The notes: a model not told the origin generated them from the sequence alone. DNA of 64,000 nucleotides from Kytococcus aerolatus (GCF_900187395.1 NZ_FYEZ01000001.1:1240001-1304000); one strand, 5' to 3'; positions 50,609-59,415 are shown, numbered from the stretch's first letter. Numbers and translations: made by a program.

Positions 50609-51560
50609 CGGCCCTCCCGGGGGCACCGCCGGGGGAGGGCGCGTCCTCCGGCTCCCCGGCGTGGGCGGCGAGGAGCTCGCTCACCGCCCCGGTGACTGCC
50701 GGGTCGCGCCAGAAGTCGTCGCCGCCGTGGCCGAGGCCCTCCAGGGTGACCAGCTCGACCGGCACGTCGTGGCGCTCGGCGGCCTCCTGCAGCTGCACCG
50801 ACTGGGCGTGGGGCACGACGCAGTCGGCGGTGCCGTGCAGAAGGAGCAGCTCCGGCGCCCCGGGGCCGATGCGGTGCGCCGGGGAGGCCGCGAGCGCCCG
50901 CTCCTGCTCGGCCTCGGTCTCCGGCTCCCCGCCGAAGATCTGCGGCGCCCCGACCTCCATCGGCTCGCAACCCGTCGCGGCCCGCTGCTGCACGGGGGTG
51001 GTGAGGTCGTGCATGCCGTAGAAGGAGACCACCGCGTCCACCTCGTCGGGGTGCTCGACGCCCTCGAGGGCCACCAGGTGCCCGCCGGCGGACTCCCCGA
51101 GCAGGACGACGGTCTCCCCCGCCCCGGCCTCCCGGGCCTCCTGCCCGGCGGTGCGCACGGCGGTGTGGACGTCCTCGGCGGTCGCGGGCCAGGGAGCCTC
51201 GTCGGTGTAGCGGTACTCCGCAGCCGCCACCCACCAGCCCTCCTCGTGCGCGCGGGCCAGCAGGTCGTGCATCGCGTTGCCCTCGGTGACGTACCCGGTG
51301 GCGCTGCCGGCCACCCAGCCCCCGCCGTGGACCGCCACGAGCAGTCCCCCGCCGGGCTCGCCGGGCCAGAGGGTGACGCGCTGCCGGGGGTCGTCCCCGT
51401 AGGCGATCCACTCCCCGAAGCCACCGGCCGGGTCGGGACGCGCCCCCTCATGCGTGGACGACTCCCCGCCCGGGAGGCCGGGATCGGAGCAGCCACCCAG
51501 GGCGAGGCCCACCGCCACGGCGCACGCGGTGAGAGCGGCGGGAGCGGGGCGGATGTGCAT
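50601..51560 (-). CDS. Alpha/beta hydrolase (esterase/lipase) lipoprotein
   Basis: The product is 319 residues. The lipoprotein signal is TACAVAVGLALGGCSDPG. The hydrolase domain has AVHGGGWVAGSA, LGESAGGHLVALEG (nucleophile Ser) and late HGTADCVVPHAQ and GLGHGGDD. It is clearly related to 48418-49743 but lacks the long linker. Its end overlaps aroD by 8 bp. The substrate is unknown. ATG 51560 is chosen over the upstream in-frame start at 51578. Confidence 0.85.
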   Translation of the reverse strand: MHIRPAPAALTACAVAVGLALGGCSDPGLPGGESSTHEGARPDPAGGFGEWIAYGDDPRQRVTLWPGEPGGGLLVAVHGGGWVAGSATGYVTEGNAMHDLLARAHEEGWWVAAAEYRYTDEAPWPATAEDVHTAVRTAGQEAREAGAGETVVLLGESAGGHLVALEGVEHPDEVDAVVSFYGMHDLTTPVQQRAATGCEPMEVGAPQIFGGEPETEAEQERALAASPAHRIGPGAPELLLLHGTADCVVPHAQSVQLQEAAERHDVPVELVTLEGLGHGGDDFWRDPAVTGAVSELLAAHAGEPEDAPSPGGAPGRADD

Positions 51561-51579
51561 GGGACCACCATGCCGCACC

Positions 51580-51585
51580 TATCCT
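51580..51585 (+). promoter_or_regulatory. -10 element of a leaderless promoter (51592 gene)
   Basis: TATCCT ends six bases before GTG 51592. Confidence 0.65.
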
Positions 51586-51591
51586 GCGCGC

Positions 51592-53232
51592 GTGACCGCA
51601 CCGTACGAGCAGCCCGAGGGCGACCCGACGCCCGACGCGGTCGGCGAGACCTCCACCCCGGAGGCCGCGGACACCGACCCGGGCCCCGGCCTCGACCCCG
51701 ACGAGCTGGAGACCACCCTGCGTGTGCTCAGCTCGCTGCACGAGCTGCCCAAGGGGCACCCGGACATCGAGACGGTCAAGCGCGCCACGGGGCGCATGTA
51801 CAAGGCCGTCCGCAAGGCGCGCCGCGCCGAGGCCCGCCGGGCCGAGCGCCAACCCCTGCTCGATGCGGACCAGCGCCTCCTGGAGCGCACCGCCACCGGC
51901 AGCCCGCAGCGGATCGACGACGAGACGGCCGGCATCCTGCTGGAGACACCCACCGGGCTGGCGGGCCCCGGGCACGTCATCGGGCAGCTGAACATCCCCC
52001 GGGGCTGCTACATCTGCCACGAGAAGTTCACCGCCGTCGACAGCTTCTACCACTGGCTCTGCCCGCGCTGCGCCGGTGACAGCCACGCCCGGCGCGACCA
52101 GCACACCGACCTGCGCGGCAAGCGGGCGCTGCTCACCGGTGGCCGGGCGAAGATCGGCATGTACATCGCCCTGATGCTGCTGCGCGACGGTGCCGAGCTC
52201 ACCATCACCACCCGCTTCCCCCGCGATGCCGCGCGCCGCTTCGCCGCCCAGCCGGACCACGCGGACTGGATCGACCGGCTGACCATCGTCGGCATCGACC
52301 TGCGCGACCCGAGCCAGGTGGTGGCCCTCGCCCGCGACGTGGCCGCCGGGGGGCCGCTGGACATCCTCATCAACAACGCCTGCCAGACGGTGCGGCGCTC
52401 GCCGGGGGCCTACTCGCACCTCGTGGAGGGCGAGCAGGAGGAGCTGACCGGGGACGCGCTGCGCCCGCGGATGCTCAGCTTCGACCGGATCAGCGAGGCG
52501 CACCCGGCGGCCCTCGTCGGCTCGCTCGGCGGGGCGGTGCCGCACGCCGGGGCGGAGGCGGACGGGGAGAAGAGCGGGGCCACCAGCATCGCGGCCCTGG
52601 CCGGGGACGACGTGCCGCTGGCCCAGCGCACAGCGGCGGACCTGACGCGCCTTGCGCTGCAGGCCGGCTCGGCGAGCCTGGAGGCCCACCAGACCGGCAC
52701 CGCGCTGGACGCCGGCGGGCTGCTGCCGGACATCGCCACCCAGAACTCGTGGACGCAGAAGGTGCAGGAGGTGGACCCGATGGAGCTGCTCGAGGTCCAG
52801 CTGTGCAACTCGGTGGCGCCCTTCCTGCTCGTGAGCAACCTGCGCCCGACCCTCGCCGAGGCCGTGCGGCGCGGGGCGCGGCGCGCGTACGTCGTGAACG
52901 TCTCGGCGATGGAGGGACAGTTCTCCCGCCGCTACAAGGGCGCCGGACACCCGCACACGAACATGGCCAAGGCCGCGCTGAACATGCTCACGCGCACGAG
53001 TGCCGAGGAGATGCTCAAAACCGACGGCATCCTCATGACCGCCGTGGACACCGGGTGGATCACCGACGAGCGGCCGCACACCGAGAAGCTCCGCATCGCC
53101 GCCGAGGGCTGGCACGCCCCGCTGGACCTGGTGGACGGCGCGGCCCGCGTGTACGACCCGATCGTCCGCGGCGAGGCCGGTGAGGACCTGTACGGCGTCT
53201 TCCTCAAGGACTTCGAGCCCCACCCCTGGTGA
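51592..53232 (+). CDS. SDR-family oxidoreductase with N-terminal zinc-ribbon extension
   Basis: The product is 546 residues, more than twice the normal SDR length. The first 130 residues are charged helices, then CYICHEKF and CPRCAGD supply four Cys, probably a zinc ribbon (about 138-165). The SDR Rossmann motif follows (RALLTGGRAKIGMYIAL), with ILINNACQT, a Ser in NVSAME and an N-M-A-K motif in TNMAKAALNML instead of Y-x3-K, an unusual active site. A 100-residue insertion lies between. The function is unknown. Leaderless start. Confidence 0.8.
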   Translation: MTAPYEQPEGDPTPDAVGETSTPEAADTDPGPGLDPDELETTLRVLSSLHELPKGHPDIETVKRATGRMYKAVRKARRAEARRAERQPLLDADQRLLERTATGSPQRIDDETAGILLETPTGLAGPGHVIGQLNIPRGCYICHEKFTAVDSFYHWLCPRCAGDSHARRDQHTDLRGKRALLTGGRAKIGMYIALMLLRDGAELTITTRFPRDAARRFAAQPDHADWIDRLTIVGIDLRDPSQVVALARDVAAGGPLDILINNACQTVRRSPGAYSHLVEGEQEELTGDALRPRMLSFDRISEAHPAALVGSLGGAVPHAGAEADGEKSGATSIAALAGDDVPLAQRTAADLTRLALQAGSASLEAHQTGTALDAGGLLPDIATQNSWTQKVQEVDPMELLEVQLCNSVAPFLLVSNLRPTLAEAVRRGARRAYVVNVSAMEGQFSRRYKGAGHPHTNMAKAALNMLTRTSAEEMLKTDGILMTAVDTGWITDERPHTEKLRIAAEGWHAPLDLVDGAARVYDPIVRGEAGEDLYGVFLKDFEPHPW

Positions 53233-53271
53233 GCGACCCCGCCGGCCGCCATCCCGCCCCGCCCTTGGCAA

Positions 53272-53352
53272 ACTGGGCACCTGACCACTGCGACTTGCCG
53301 GTTTTCCCCGCGTGTCGCGTCAATTTGGACACCTGACCACTGCGAGTTGCGG
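53272..53352. repeat. Two ~27-bp direct repeats ahead of the secreted-protein gene
   Basis: CACCTGACCACTGCGACTTGC (from 53278) recurs as CACCTGACCACTGCGAGTTGC (from 53330), 52 bp apart. The rest of 53233-53501 shows no gene. The repeats could be regulator sites or ends of a lost insertion element. Confidence 0.65.
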
Positions 53353-53501
53353 GGCCGGGCGCCTCGACACAAGACGGGCCATCCGTGCTAGGTCACGGTC
53401 TGATGACGGTTCTCCACCGCCGTTGCGCGGATCCCCCCACGTGATGCTGTTCCTACCGGCGGGGGCCGATGGGGACCTCGCACTTGTCGCAGGGAGCGAC
53501 C

Positions 53502-54773
53502 ATGCGCAACACCAGAAAGTGGATGTTGGCAGTTCCAGCAGCACTCACCCTCTCGGGGGTACCAATCCTTCAGACGGCGAGCGACTTGAACGCACAGACG
53601 AGCGCGGAGGGCACCTTTGTCACCGGGTCCGTGATCTCGGCTGACGGTTCGATTCCACAGGAGGCCACCGTCACGGTGAACATCTCTCCCACCCAGGAAG
53701 AGCTGATCCGGCAGGCAGAGGCCTTCACGGGTACACCCCTGGCCAGTCGTCCGATGGGCGTCGAAGGAATCCCGGTGAAGAAGGACGGAAGCTTCTCCGT
53801 CTCCTCCGCCGACATCACCACCACCCCGACCTCCAGCGGAGTGCACGATGTGACGGTCATCGCTATGGACCCCCAGGGTGGCGTGTCCACACATGTCACC
53901 TCGATGCGATGGGACGCGACCACGAAAGAACTCACCGCCGTCCCCATGAGTGACCCTCGTGAGGGGAATGCCTCTGTGAACGAGGAGACCGGTGAGGTCA
54001 CCCGCACACCAGAAGCCACCGCCGCAGCTGCCGCAGCGAAGGCACCCGCCCCCGGGACGGCACGGATCTCTGGCGCTGCTGACCGCGACCATGCGCTGCA
54101 CCTCGACATGCGACTGGACGGGGTCAAGCCCCAGCGCACCACCCCGGGGGACGCCCGCACCAACGCAGCCGGCTGTGGGCTGGAGCTGACCAGCACGTGG
54201 CGGGAACCCGCCATCATGGGTGAGGTGTGGTCCACCGCCTACGGTCACGAGACAACCGTCTCCCTGAAGAGCGGCTCCTCCAGCGAGACCGAGATCGCCG
54301 TCAAGGTCGGGGACGCCTGGAAGGGAGGCGGCACGGTGAACCGGGAACTCACCAGCACCTTCACCGCAGCACCCTCCGAAGGGCCCCAGCAAAAACTCAT
54401 GAAGACCTGGTGGACCTACGGCCGGTACAACTACTGGAGCTGCAAGGAGGGCTACGTCATCACCCGCCAGGTGAAGGCCATCAACCGATACGGCGGCCAC
54501 TGGAACACCAAGGGATCACTCCCCTCCGCATGGCACTGCGCCCGCTACCAGCCCGGTGATTCCGAATCCATCGATCGCAACCGTGCCACCCGGTGGTCCA
54601 ACGGAGTGGACACCTCCGGCGCGATCGGCATCGACCTCGCCATCCGCAGCGGCCACTCCTCCACTCAGACCGTGAACACGGCCGTTAAGCGGTCCGACAC
54701 CAACGGCCTGAGGCTGTGTGGACTGAACACCGGTCCCGCCTCCGATCCCAGGACGTGGGTCGTCCGTGGCTAA
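53502..54773 (+). CDS. Secreted protein of unknown function
   Basis: The product is 423 residues. A Sec signal peptide (RKWMLAVPAALTLSGVPILQ) precedes an Ig/prealbumin-like segment (GTFVTGSVISADGSIPQEA), an Ala/Pro linker (about 175-190) and a C-terminal domain rich in Trp and aromatic residues with four Cys (AAGCGLEL, YWSCKEG, WHCARY, RLCGLN), probably two disulfides. No enzyme motif is recognised. ATG 53502 follows AGGGAG. The stop overlaps the start of the next gene by 8 bases, so the two products probably act together at the cell surface. Confidence 0.75.
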   Translation: MRNTRKWMLAVPAALTLSGVPILQTASDLNAQTSAEGTFVTGSVISADGSIPQEATVTVNISPTQEELIRQAEAFTGTPLASRPMGVEGIPVKKDGSFSVSSADITTTPTSSGVHDVTVIAMDPQGGVSTHVTSMRWDATTKELTAVPMSDPREGNASVNEETGEVTRTPEATAAAAAAKAPAPGTARISGAADRDHALHLDMRLDGVKPQRTTPGDARTNAAGCGLELTSTWREPAIMGEVWSTAYGHETTVSLKSGSSSETEIAVKVGDAWKGGGTVNRELTSTFTAAPSEGPQQKLMKTWWTYGRYNYWSCKEGYVITRQVKAINRYGGHWNTKGSLPSAWHCARYQPGDSESIDRNRATRWSNGVDTSGAIGIDLAIRSGHSSTQTVNTAVKRSDTNGLRLCGLNTGPASDPRTWVVRG

Positions 54774-55290
54774 GCGAGCCCTCCCGGCAGTGGTCGCCCT
54801 GGGAGTCCTGCTCCTGGTGGCGGCCACCGTGTGGTGGGTCTGGCTCCGCCCCTCCACGAGCCTGGTGGCCCCGGAAGGTCGAGCCCAGACCTGCGGACCC
54901 GTAGGCCCCCCTCCGCAACATCTCAAGATGTTCGCCACACAGGTCATCACCAACAACGGCGACGAGGCTCTGACCGTCGACGAGGTCACCTTCCCCGGGG
55001 CCTCCGGCGCCACCGTGCGGGACTGGTTCCTCGTCCCCGAGAACTACCCCCTGGCTACCGAGGCGTCCCCGAACATCCCCCTGCCCCCCACCGGAAACAC
55101 CCCCACCCTCGACCCCGGCCAGACCAAACGCGTCGCCGTCGTCCTGGAGGTCTCTGGTGCGAGCACCACCAGCGAGCACCTCACGATCGCGTACCACGAG
55201 GAGAACGGCCGCGAGGGCAGGCTCACGCCCCACCGCGAGCTCCTCCCGCTCCCCCACGGCCAGGACTGCGGGGACCTGCCCCTCGACTGA
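54766..55290 (+). CDS. Membrane-anchored protein of unknown function, coupled to 53502
   Basis: The product is 174 residues with one N-terminal membrane helix (ALPAVVALGVLLLVAATVWW) and an extracytoplasmic beta-sandwich-like domain (TNNGDEALTVDEVTF, LDPGQTKRVAVVLEV), reminiscent of bacterial Ig-like folds. It ends with GQDCGD. GTG 54766 lies within the last codons of the secreted-protein gene. No family name can be given. A 15-bp stem terminator follows the stop directly. Confidence 0.75.
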   Translation: MAKRALPAVVALGVLLLVAATVWWVWLRPSTSLVAPEGRAQTCGPVGPPPQHLKMFATQVITNNGDEALTVDEVTFPGASGATVRDWFLVPENYPLATEASPNIPLPPTGNTPTLDPGQTKRVAVVLEVSGASTTSEHLTIAYHEENGREGRLTPHRELLPLPHGQDCGDLPLD

Positions 55291-55322
55291 CCGGGTGAGG
55301 GGCCCCGCCCTCACCCGGTCAG
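55287..55322 (+). terminator. Terminator after the secreted/membrane protein pair
   Basis: CTGACCGGGTGAGGG (55287-55301) pairs perfectly with CCCTCACCCGGTCAG (55308-55322), loop 6 nt; the stop codon lies in the stem. Confidence 0.8.
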
Positions 55323-55362
55323 GCCACGCGGCCCCTCCGTGACGGGGCACGCCACCCCAAAT

Positions 55363-55395
55363 GTTCACCTTCAGGACACTTTCCTGTCACCCTCT
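55363..55395 (+). promoter_or_regulatory. Possible PHO box upstream of the PAP2 gene
   Basis: Three consecutive 11-base units (GTTCACCTTCA, GGACACTTTCC, TGTCACCCTCT) resemble PHO-box repeats, the first perfectly. The site ends four bases before ATG 55400, unusually close, so the true start could be further downstream. Confidence 0.4.
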
Positions 55396-55399
55396 GCGG

Positions 55400-56479
55400 A
55401 TGCAGACCGTCCACAAGCACCCGCACACGCTGGCGGCTGCGGTGGCCGTGCTCGCGTGCACGCTCGCCGTGGCCGGTTCCCGCCTCGAGGGAGTTCCCCT
55501 CCGCGACCCCGAGGGGTTCCTCGGGCCCGCCTACGTCCGCATGCCCCTGCTCACCCTGTTCTTCGTCGGGCTCGCCGTCCTGCTGACGGCCGCCGCCCGG
55601 TGCGGGTTCCGTCCACGGCGCCTCCCCGGAGCGGTCCGCTGGGTGGTCACCGAGGAGTGGGACCTCGGGCGGGTCCTGCACGTCATCACGGGCACCGTGG
55701 CCTTCTACGTCTGCTACGTGAGCTACCGCAACCTCAAGGGCCAGCTCCCCCTGGTCCGCCAGGACGTGCTCTACGACCAGCAGCTCCTGGACCTCGACCG
55801 GTCCCTCTTCCTGGGACACGAGCCGGCCGCCGTCCTGCACCAGGTGCTCGGCGTCGACCTCGCCGCACACGTCCTGTCGACGATCTACCTGCTGTACATG
55901 CCCCTGGTCCCGCTGACGGTGGCGATCTTCCTGGCCTGCGTCCGCGACCGGCGGGTGGGTGCCTGGTACTGCACCGCGATGAGCCTCAACTGGCCGCTGG
56001 GGGCGCTGAGCTACTACCTGCTCCCCGCCCTCGGCCCGGTCTACGCCTCCCCCACCCTGGACGCCGCCCTCCCGTACACCGGTGTGGAGCGCCTCCAGGA
56101 CGCCCTGCTGGCCAACCGCCTCGAGTTCCTCGCCGCGCCGGACCTGGCGAGCAGCCTCAACGGTGTGGCCGCGTTCGCCTCGCTGCACGTCTCGGTCACC
56201 TTCGCCGCGGCGCTGATCATCCACCGCCTCGGTTACCACTGGCTCCTGCGCTGGGCGGCGTGGGCGTTCTTCGGCACCACCTTCCTGGCCACCCTGTACT
56301 TCGGGTGGCACTACCTGAGCGACAACCTGGCCGGCCTGGCGATCGGGTGGCTCTCCGTGGCCCTCGGCGCCCGCGCCACCGGAGTCCACGCCCGGCTGCG
56401 CACCCGGGGCGCCGATGCGGGGACGCGGGCCGAGGACACCCGCCCGGCTCTCCCGGAGCCCGTCGGCGTGGCCGCCTGA
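55400..56479 (+). CDS. PAP2-superfamily membrane phosphatase
   Basis: The product is 359 residues with six to eight hydrophobic segments. The PAP2 catalytic region is ASLHVSVTFAAAL (motif 2) and GWHYLSDNLAG (motif 3 with His and Asp), as in the PAP2_3/Aur1-like group acting on lipid phosphates or phosphoinositides. ATG 55400 is chosen over ATG 55361, which lies in the PHO-box-like repeats; a later start is possible. Confidence 0.85.
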   Translation: MQTVHKHPHTLAAAVAVLACTLAVAGSRLEGVPLRDPEGFLGPAYVRMPLLTLFFVGLAVLLTAAARCGFRPRRLPGAVRWVVTEEWDLGRVLHVITGTVAFYVCYVSYRNLKGQLPLVRQDVLYDQQLLDLDRSLFLGHEPAAVLHQVLGVDLAAHVLSTIYLLYMPLVPLTVAIFLACVRDRRVGAWYCTAMSLNWPLGALSYYLLPALGPVYASPTLDAALPYTGVERLQDALLANRLEFLAAPDLASSLNGVAAFASLHVSVTFAAALIIHRLGYHWLLRWAAWAFFGTTFLATLYFGWHYLSDNLAGLAIGWLSVALGARATGVHARLRTRGADAGTRAEDTRPALPEPVGVAA

Positions 56480-56500
56480 GCACTGCCTGCACCCCGCAGA

Positions 56501-56543
56501 ACGCCGCGGGCCGCACCTCCTGGCGAGGTGCGGCCCGCGGCGT
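56501..56543. terminator. Bidirectional terminator between PAP2 and M28 genes
   Basis: Perfect 19-bp arms (56501-56519 and 56525-56543) flank CTGGC between convergent genes. The stem is nearly all G+C with no U-run. Confidence 0.85.
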
Positions 56544-56560
56544 CGTGACGGGGTGTCGGC

Positions 56561-57859
56561 TCAGGCGCCGGTCTTGGCCATCTCACCCAGGAAGGCCAGC
56601 CCGAACTGGGCGAACTTCACCGAGTGGTCCGCGGTGCCGCCGGTGTTCTCCAGCGCGTCGCCGGTGGTGTGCAGCTGCGGGAAGAGCTCGGACTCCGAGA
56701 CCATCGAGGCCGGGTAGCCGGCGGCCGTCCACGAAGCGTGGTCGGAGCAGCCGTAGCCGCACTCCATCGTGCCCAGGGTCATGCCCTTCGGCGCCAGGTA
56801 GGTGTCGAAGAGCTCGCTGTTGAAGCTGTTCAGCTCGGTGTTCGTGTTGTCCTGCATGAGCGCCATGTCGGTGCTGCCACCGTCGTAGTTCGTCATGTCC
56901 TGGTTCAGCACGCCCACCACGTTCTTGCCCTGCGCGGCATGGTCGCGGGCCATCGCGTCGGAGCCCACGAGGCCGACCTCCTCGGCGGCGTAGGCGGCGA
57001 AGACGACGGTGCGCTTCGGCTTCCACCCGTTGGCCAGCGCCACCTGGGCGACCTCGGTGACGGTCGCGGTGGCCGAGGCGTTGTCGTCGGCCCCCGGGGC
57101 CTGCATCGAGTCGCCGGAGCCGGTGTCGGAGATCGAGTCGTAGTGCGCCCCGATGACGACGATCTCGTCGGGGTTCTCGGTGCCCTGCACGGTCATGGTC
57201 ACGTTCTGCTGGACGCCGCAGTCGCTGCCGCAGGACTCGTCGTAGGCCACGGTGACGTCCTCGCGCTCGCCGGCGATGGAGCTCCACGCGTCGTGCAGGT
57301 AGGCCGAGGCGGCCTTGCCGTGGCTGGAGGCGTAGTAGCGGTTCGGCCAGCTGGTGGAGAGGTCGGTGATCGTCTGGCGGATGCGGGACTCCTGCACCTC
57401 CTCCAGCCACGGGGAGACGGTCGCCTGGTTGTCGATGGCCGGGAGGGCCAGCTGCTGCTGCACGGCCTCGGCGCTGCGGTCGGAGGCGATGAAGGCCTCC
57501 GCCTCGGCGAGGGTGGCGAAGCTGCGGAAGCCCGGGGCGCGCTCACCGGCCACGGCGGAGTTCATCGCCGGGATGCGGTCGGCGGTGGTCTTGGAGATGA
57601 CCAGCTCCTGGCCGCTGGCGTCCCGCACGGTGTCGACCCGGGCGGCGGCCGCGAAGTGGTCGTCGTGCTCGGCGGCGGAGGTCACCACGTACCGGGTGGA
57701 CTCGTCCACGCCGCCGTGGGGGGCGGTGTAGTCGGCGACGGCCACGGTCTCCGGGCCGAAGGGCAGCGAGGCACCCGCCATCGGCGAGAGGGCCAGGCCG
57801 GTCAGGGAGAGGGCGGCCACCGGGGTGGCGAGGAGGGCACGGGCGGTCGGACGGCGCAT
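56561..57859 (-). CDS. Secreted M28-family zinc aminopeptidase
   Basis: The product is 432 residues with a signal peptide (ARALLATPVAALSLTGLALS, then cleavage near Ala-Ser). The M28 zinc ligands are visible: GAHYDSI (His), GADDNASA (Asp), AAEEVGLVGS (Glu-Glu), LNQDMTNYD (Asp) and LHTTGDAL (His). It resembles the Vibrio/Streptomyces leucyl aminopeptidases. A propeptide-like region covers about 30-150. ATG 57859 is supported by the signal peptide. Confidence 0.92.
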   Translation of the reverse strand: MRRPTARALLATPVAALSLTGLALSPMAGASLPFGPETVAVADYTAPHGGVDESTRYVVTSAAEHDDHFAAAARVDTVRDASGQELVISKTTADRIPAMNSAVAGERAPGFRSFATLAEAEAFIASDRSAEAVQQQLALPAIDNQATVSPWLEEVQESRIRQTITDLSTSWPNRYYASSHGKAASAYLHDAWSSIAGEREDVTVAYDESCGSDCGVQQNVTMTVQGTENPDEIVVIGAHYDSISDTGSGDSMQAPGADDNASATATVTEVAQVALANGWKPKRTVVFAAYAAEEVGLVGSDAMARDHAAQGKNVVGVLNQDMTNYDGGSTDMALMQDNTNTELNSFNSELFDTYLAPKGMTLGTMECGYGCSDHASWTAAGYPASMVSESELFPQLHTTGDALENTGGTADHSVKFAQFGLAFLGEMAKTGA

Positions 57860-58066
57860 GGGTCGGGCTCCTGGGAGGAGTCGGGATGGAGGGGGGAACC
57901 GCCGGGTGGGGCGGGCCGGCACGCAGCCGGCCTCGCCATCGTGGGAGTGCCGCCCCCGACCGGGCAACGGGTCCGGGCGATCCTGCACGGACTCCTGACC
58001 GCTCCTTGACCGACCGCTGGGGGCCTGCGGGGGCGGGCTCGACCCCTCCTGCGTCCCTCCCCCTGT

Positions 58067-58118
58067 CGCGCCGGACGCGCTCCCCCACGCTGCAGCGTGG
58101 GGGAGCGCGTCCGGCGCG
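58067..58118 (-). terminator. 52-bp perfect palindrome after the flavohemoprotein gene
   Basis: Two 26-bp arms meet without spacer (centre at 58092/58093, CTGCAG). It lies 17 bp past the hmp stop on the minus strand, and would end that transcript before the M28 gene. Confidence 0.75.
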
Positions 58119-58134
58119 GGTGTGTCCGTGCCGG

Positions 58135-59403
58135 TCAGGCGCCCTGCTGGGCCTCCTCGACCTGCGCGTCGAGGTGCTCCTCGGCACCGGACTCCGGGTC
58201 CTGCGCCCACAGGTCCGGGCCGAACACCTCGTAGGAGATGTTGCGGGCGTCCACACCCTTGTCCATCAGGGTCCGGCGCACGGCACGCATGAAGGGCAGC
58301 GGGCCGCACATGAAGACCTGGGCGTCGGTGGGCACGTCGATCTCGGCCAGGTCGATGCGGCCCTGGGCGGCGCCGCGCTCGGTGGCCTTCTCGTCGGCCT
58401 CCTCGTACCAGAGGCGGCTGGAGGCGTTCGCGAGCTGCTCGGCGGTGCCGGCCATCTCCTCGGCCAGGGCGTGCGAGGCAGCGCTGCGGTCGGCGTGCAG
58501 CAGCATCACCCGGCGCTCCGGGGTGTGCGCGGCCACGTCAGCGAGGATCGCAGCCATCGGGGTGATGCCGATGCCGGCCGAGGCGAGCACCAGCGGCGCG
58601 TCGGACTCCTCGAGCACCACGTCACCGGAGGGGGTGGAGACGTCCAGGATCGTGCCGGGCTGCGCGTTCTCGTGCAGGAAGGTGGAGACCTGCCCGTCCG
58701 GGGCGCCGTCGACGCCCTCCACCCGGCGGATGGTGAGACGGAAGTGGTCGGCGCCCTTCGGGCTGGAGATCGTGTACTGGCGCGGCTGGCGCTCGCCGTT
58801 GGGCAGGTCCACGGCGACGGCCACGTACTGGCCGGTGTGGTGCTCGGGCAGGTCGCCCTCCACCGGCTTGATCGTCAGCGAGAAGACCTCGTCGGTCTCG
58901 TCGGTGCGCTCGATCACCTCGTACTTGCGCCACGGCTCGTCCGGGTCGACCCCGGCCAGCGCGTACATCCTCGCCTCCTCGGCGATGAGCTGGGTGCCGA
59001 ACAGCCAGTAGACCTCGTCCCACGCGGCGGCCACCTCGGGGGTGACGGCATCGCCCAGCACCGTGCCGACGGCCTCGAGCAGGTAGTGCCCGACGATCGT
59101 GTACTCGGTGGCCCTGATGCCCAGCGAGACGTGCTTGTGGGCGATGCGCTCCATCACCGGGGTGAAGTCCGGGGCGTCCGGGTCGATGAGCTGGACGGCG
59201 TAGGCCACCACGGAGGAGGCCAGCGCGACCGGCTGCTCGCCGACGGCCTGGTTGGCCTTGTTGAACACCCGCATCAGCTCGGGGTGGGCGGCGAACATGT
59301 TCGGGTAGAAGGTCTTGGTGATCTCCACCGCGTGCTCGGCGACGACGCCGGCGGTGGCGGCGACGATCTCGGCGGACTGGGGGCTGAGGGTTGCTTTGCG
59401 CAT
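58135..59403 (-). CDS. hmp: Flavohemoprotein (nitric oxide dioxygenase)
   Basis: The product is 422 residues. The globin domain (1-140) has Tyr33 (FYPNMF) and proximal His91 (IAHKHVSLGI). The FAD domain has RQYTISS and the NAD domain ASAGIGITPM and FMCGPLPFM. The enzyme turns NO into nitrate using O2 and NADH. An acidic tail of about 25 residues extends past the usual end (FGPDLWAQ). ATG 59403 has TACCGT six bases upstream, so it is probably leaderless. Divergent from malic enzyme. Confidence 0.95.
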   Translation of the reverse strand: MRKATLSPQSAEIVAATAGVVAEHAVEITKTFYPNMFAAHPELMRVFNKANQAVGEQPVALASSVVAYAVQLIDPDAPDFTPVMERIAHKHVSLGIRATEYTIVGHYLLEAVGTVLGDAVTPEVAAAWDEVYWLFGTQLIAEEARMYALAGVDPDEPWRKYEVIERTDETDEVFSLTIKPVEGDLPEHHTGQYVAVAVDLPNGERQPRQYTISSPKGADHFRLTIRRVEGVDGAPDGQVSTFLHENAQPGTILDVSTPSGDVVLEESDAPLVLASAGIGITPMAAILADVAAHTPERRVMLLHADRSAASHALAEEMAGTAEQLANASSRLWYEEADEKATERGAAQGRIDLAEIDVPTDAQVFMCGPLPFMRAVRRTLMDKGVDARNISYEVFGPDLWAQDPESGAEEHLDAQVEEAQQGA

Positions 59404-59409
59404 GACTCG

Positions 59410-59415
59410 ACGGTA
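59410..59415 (-). promoter_or_regulatory. -10 element of a leaderless hmp promoter
   Basis: On the minus strand TACCGT ends six bases before ATG 59403. Confidence 0.65.
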
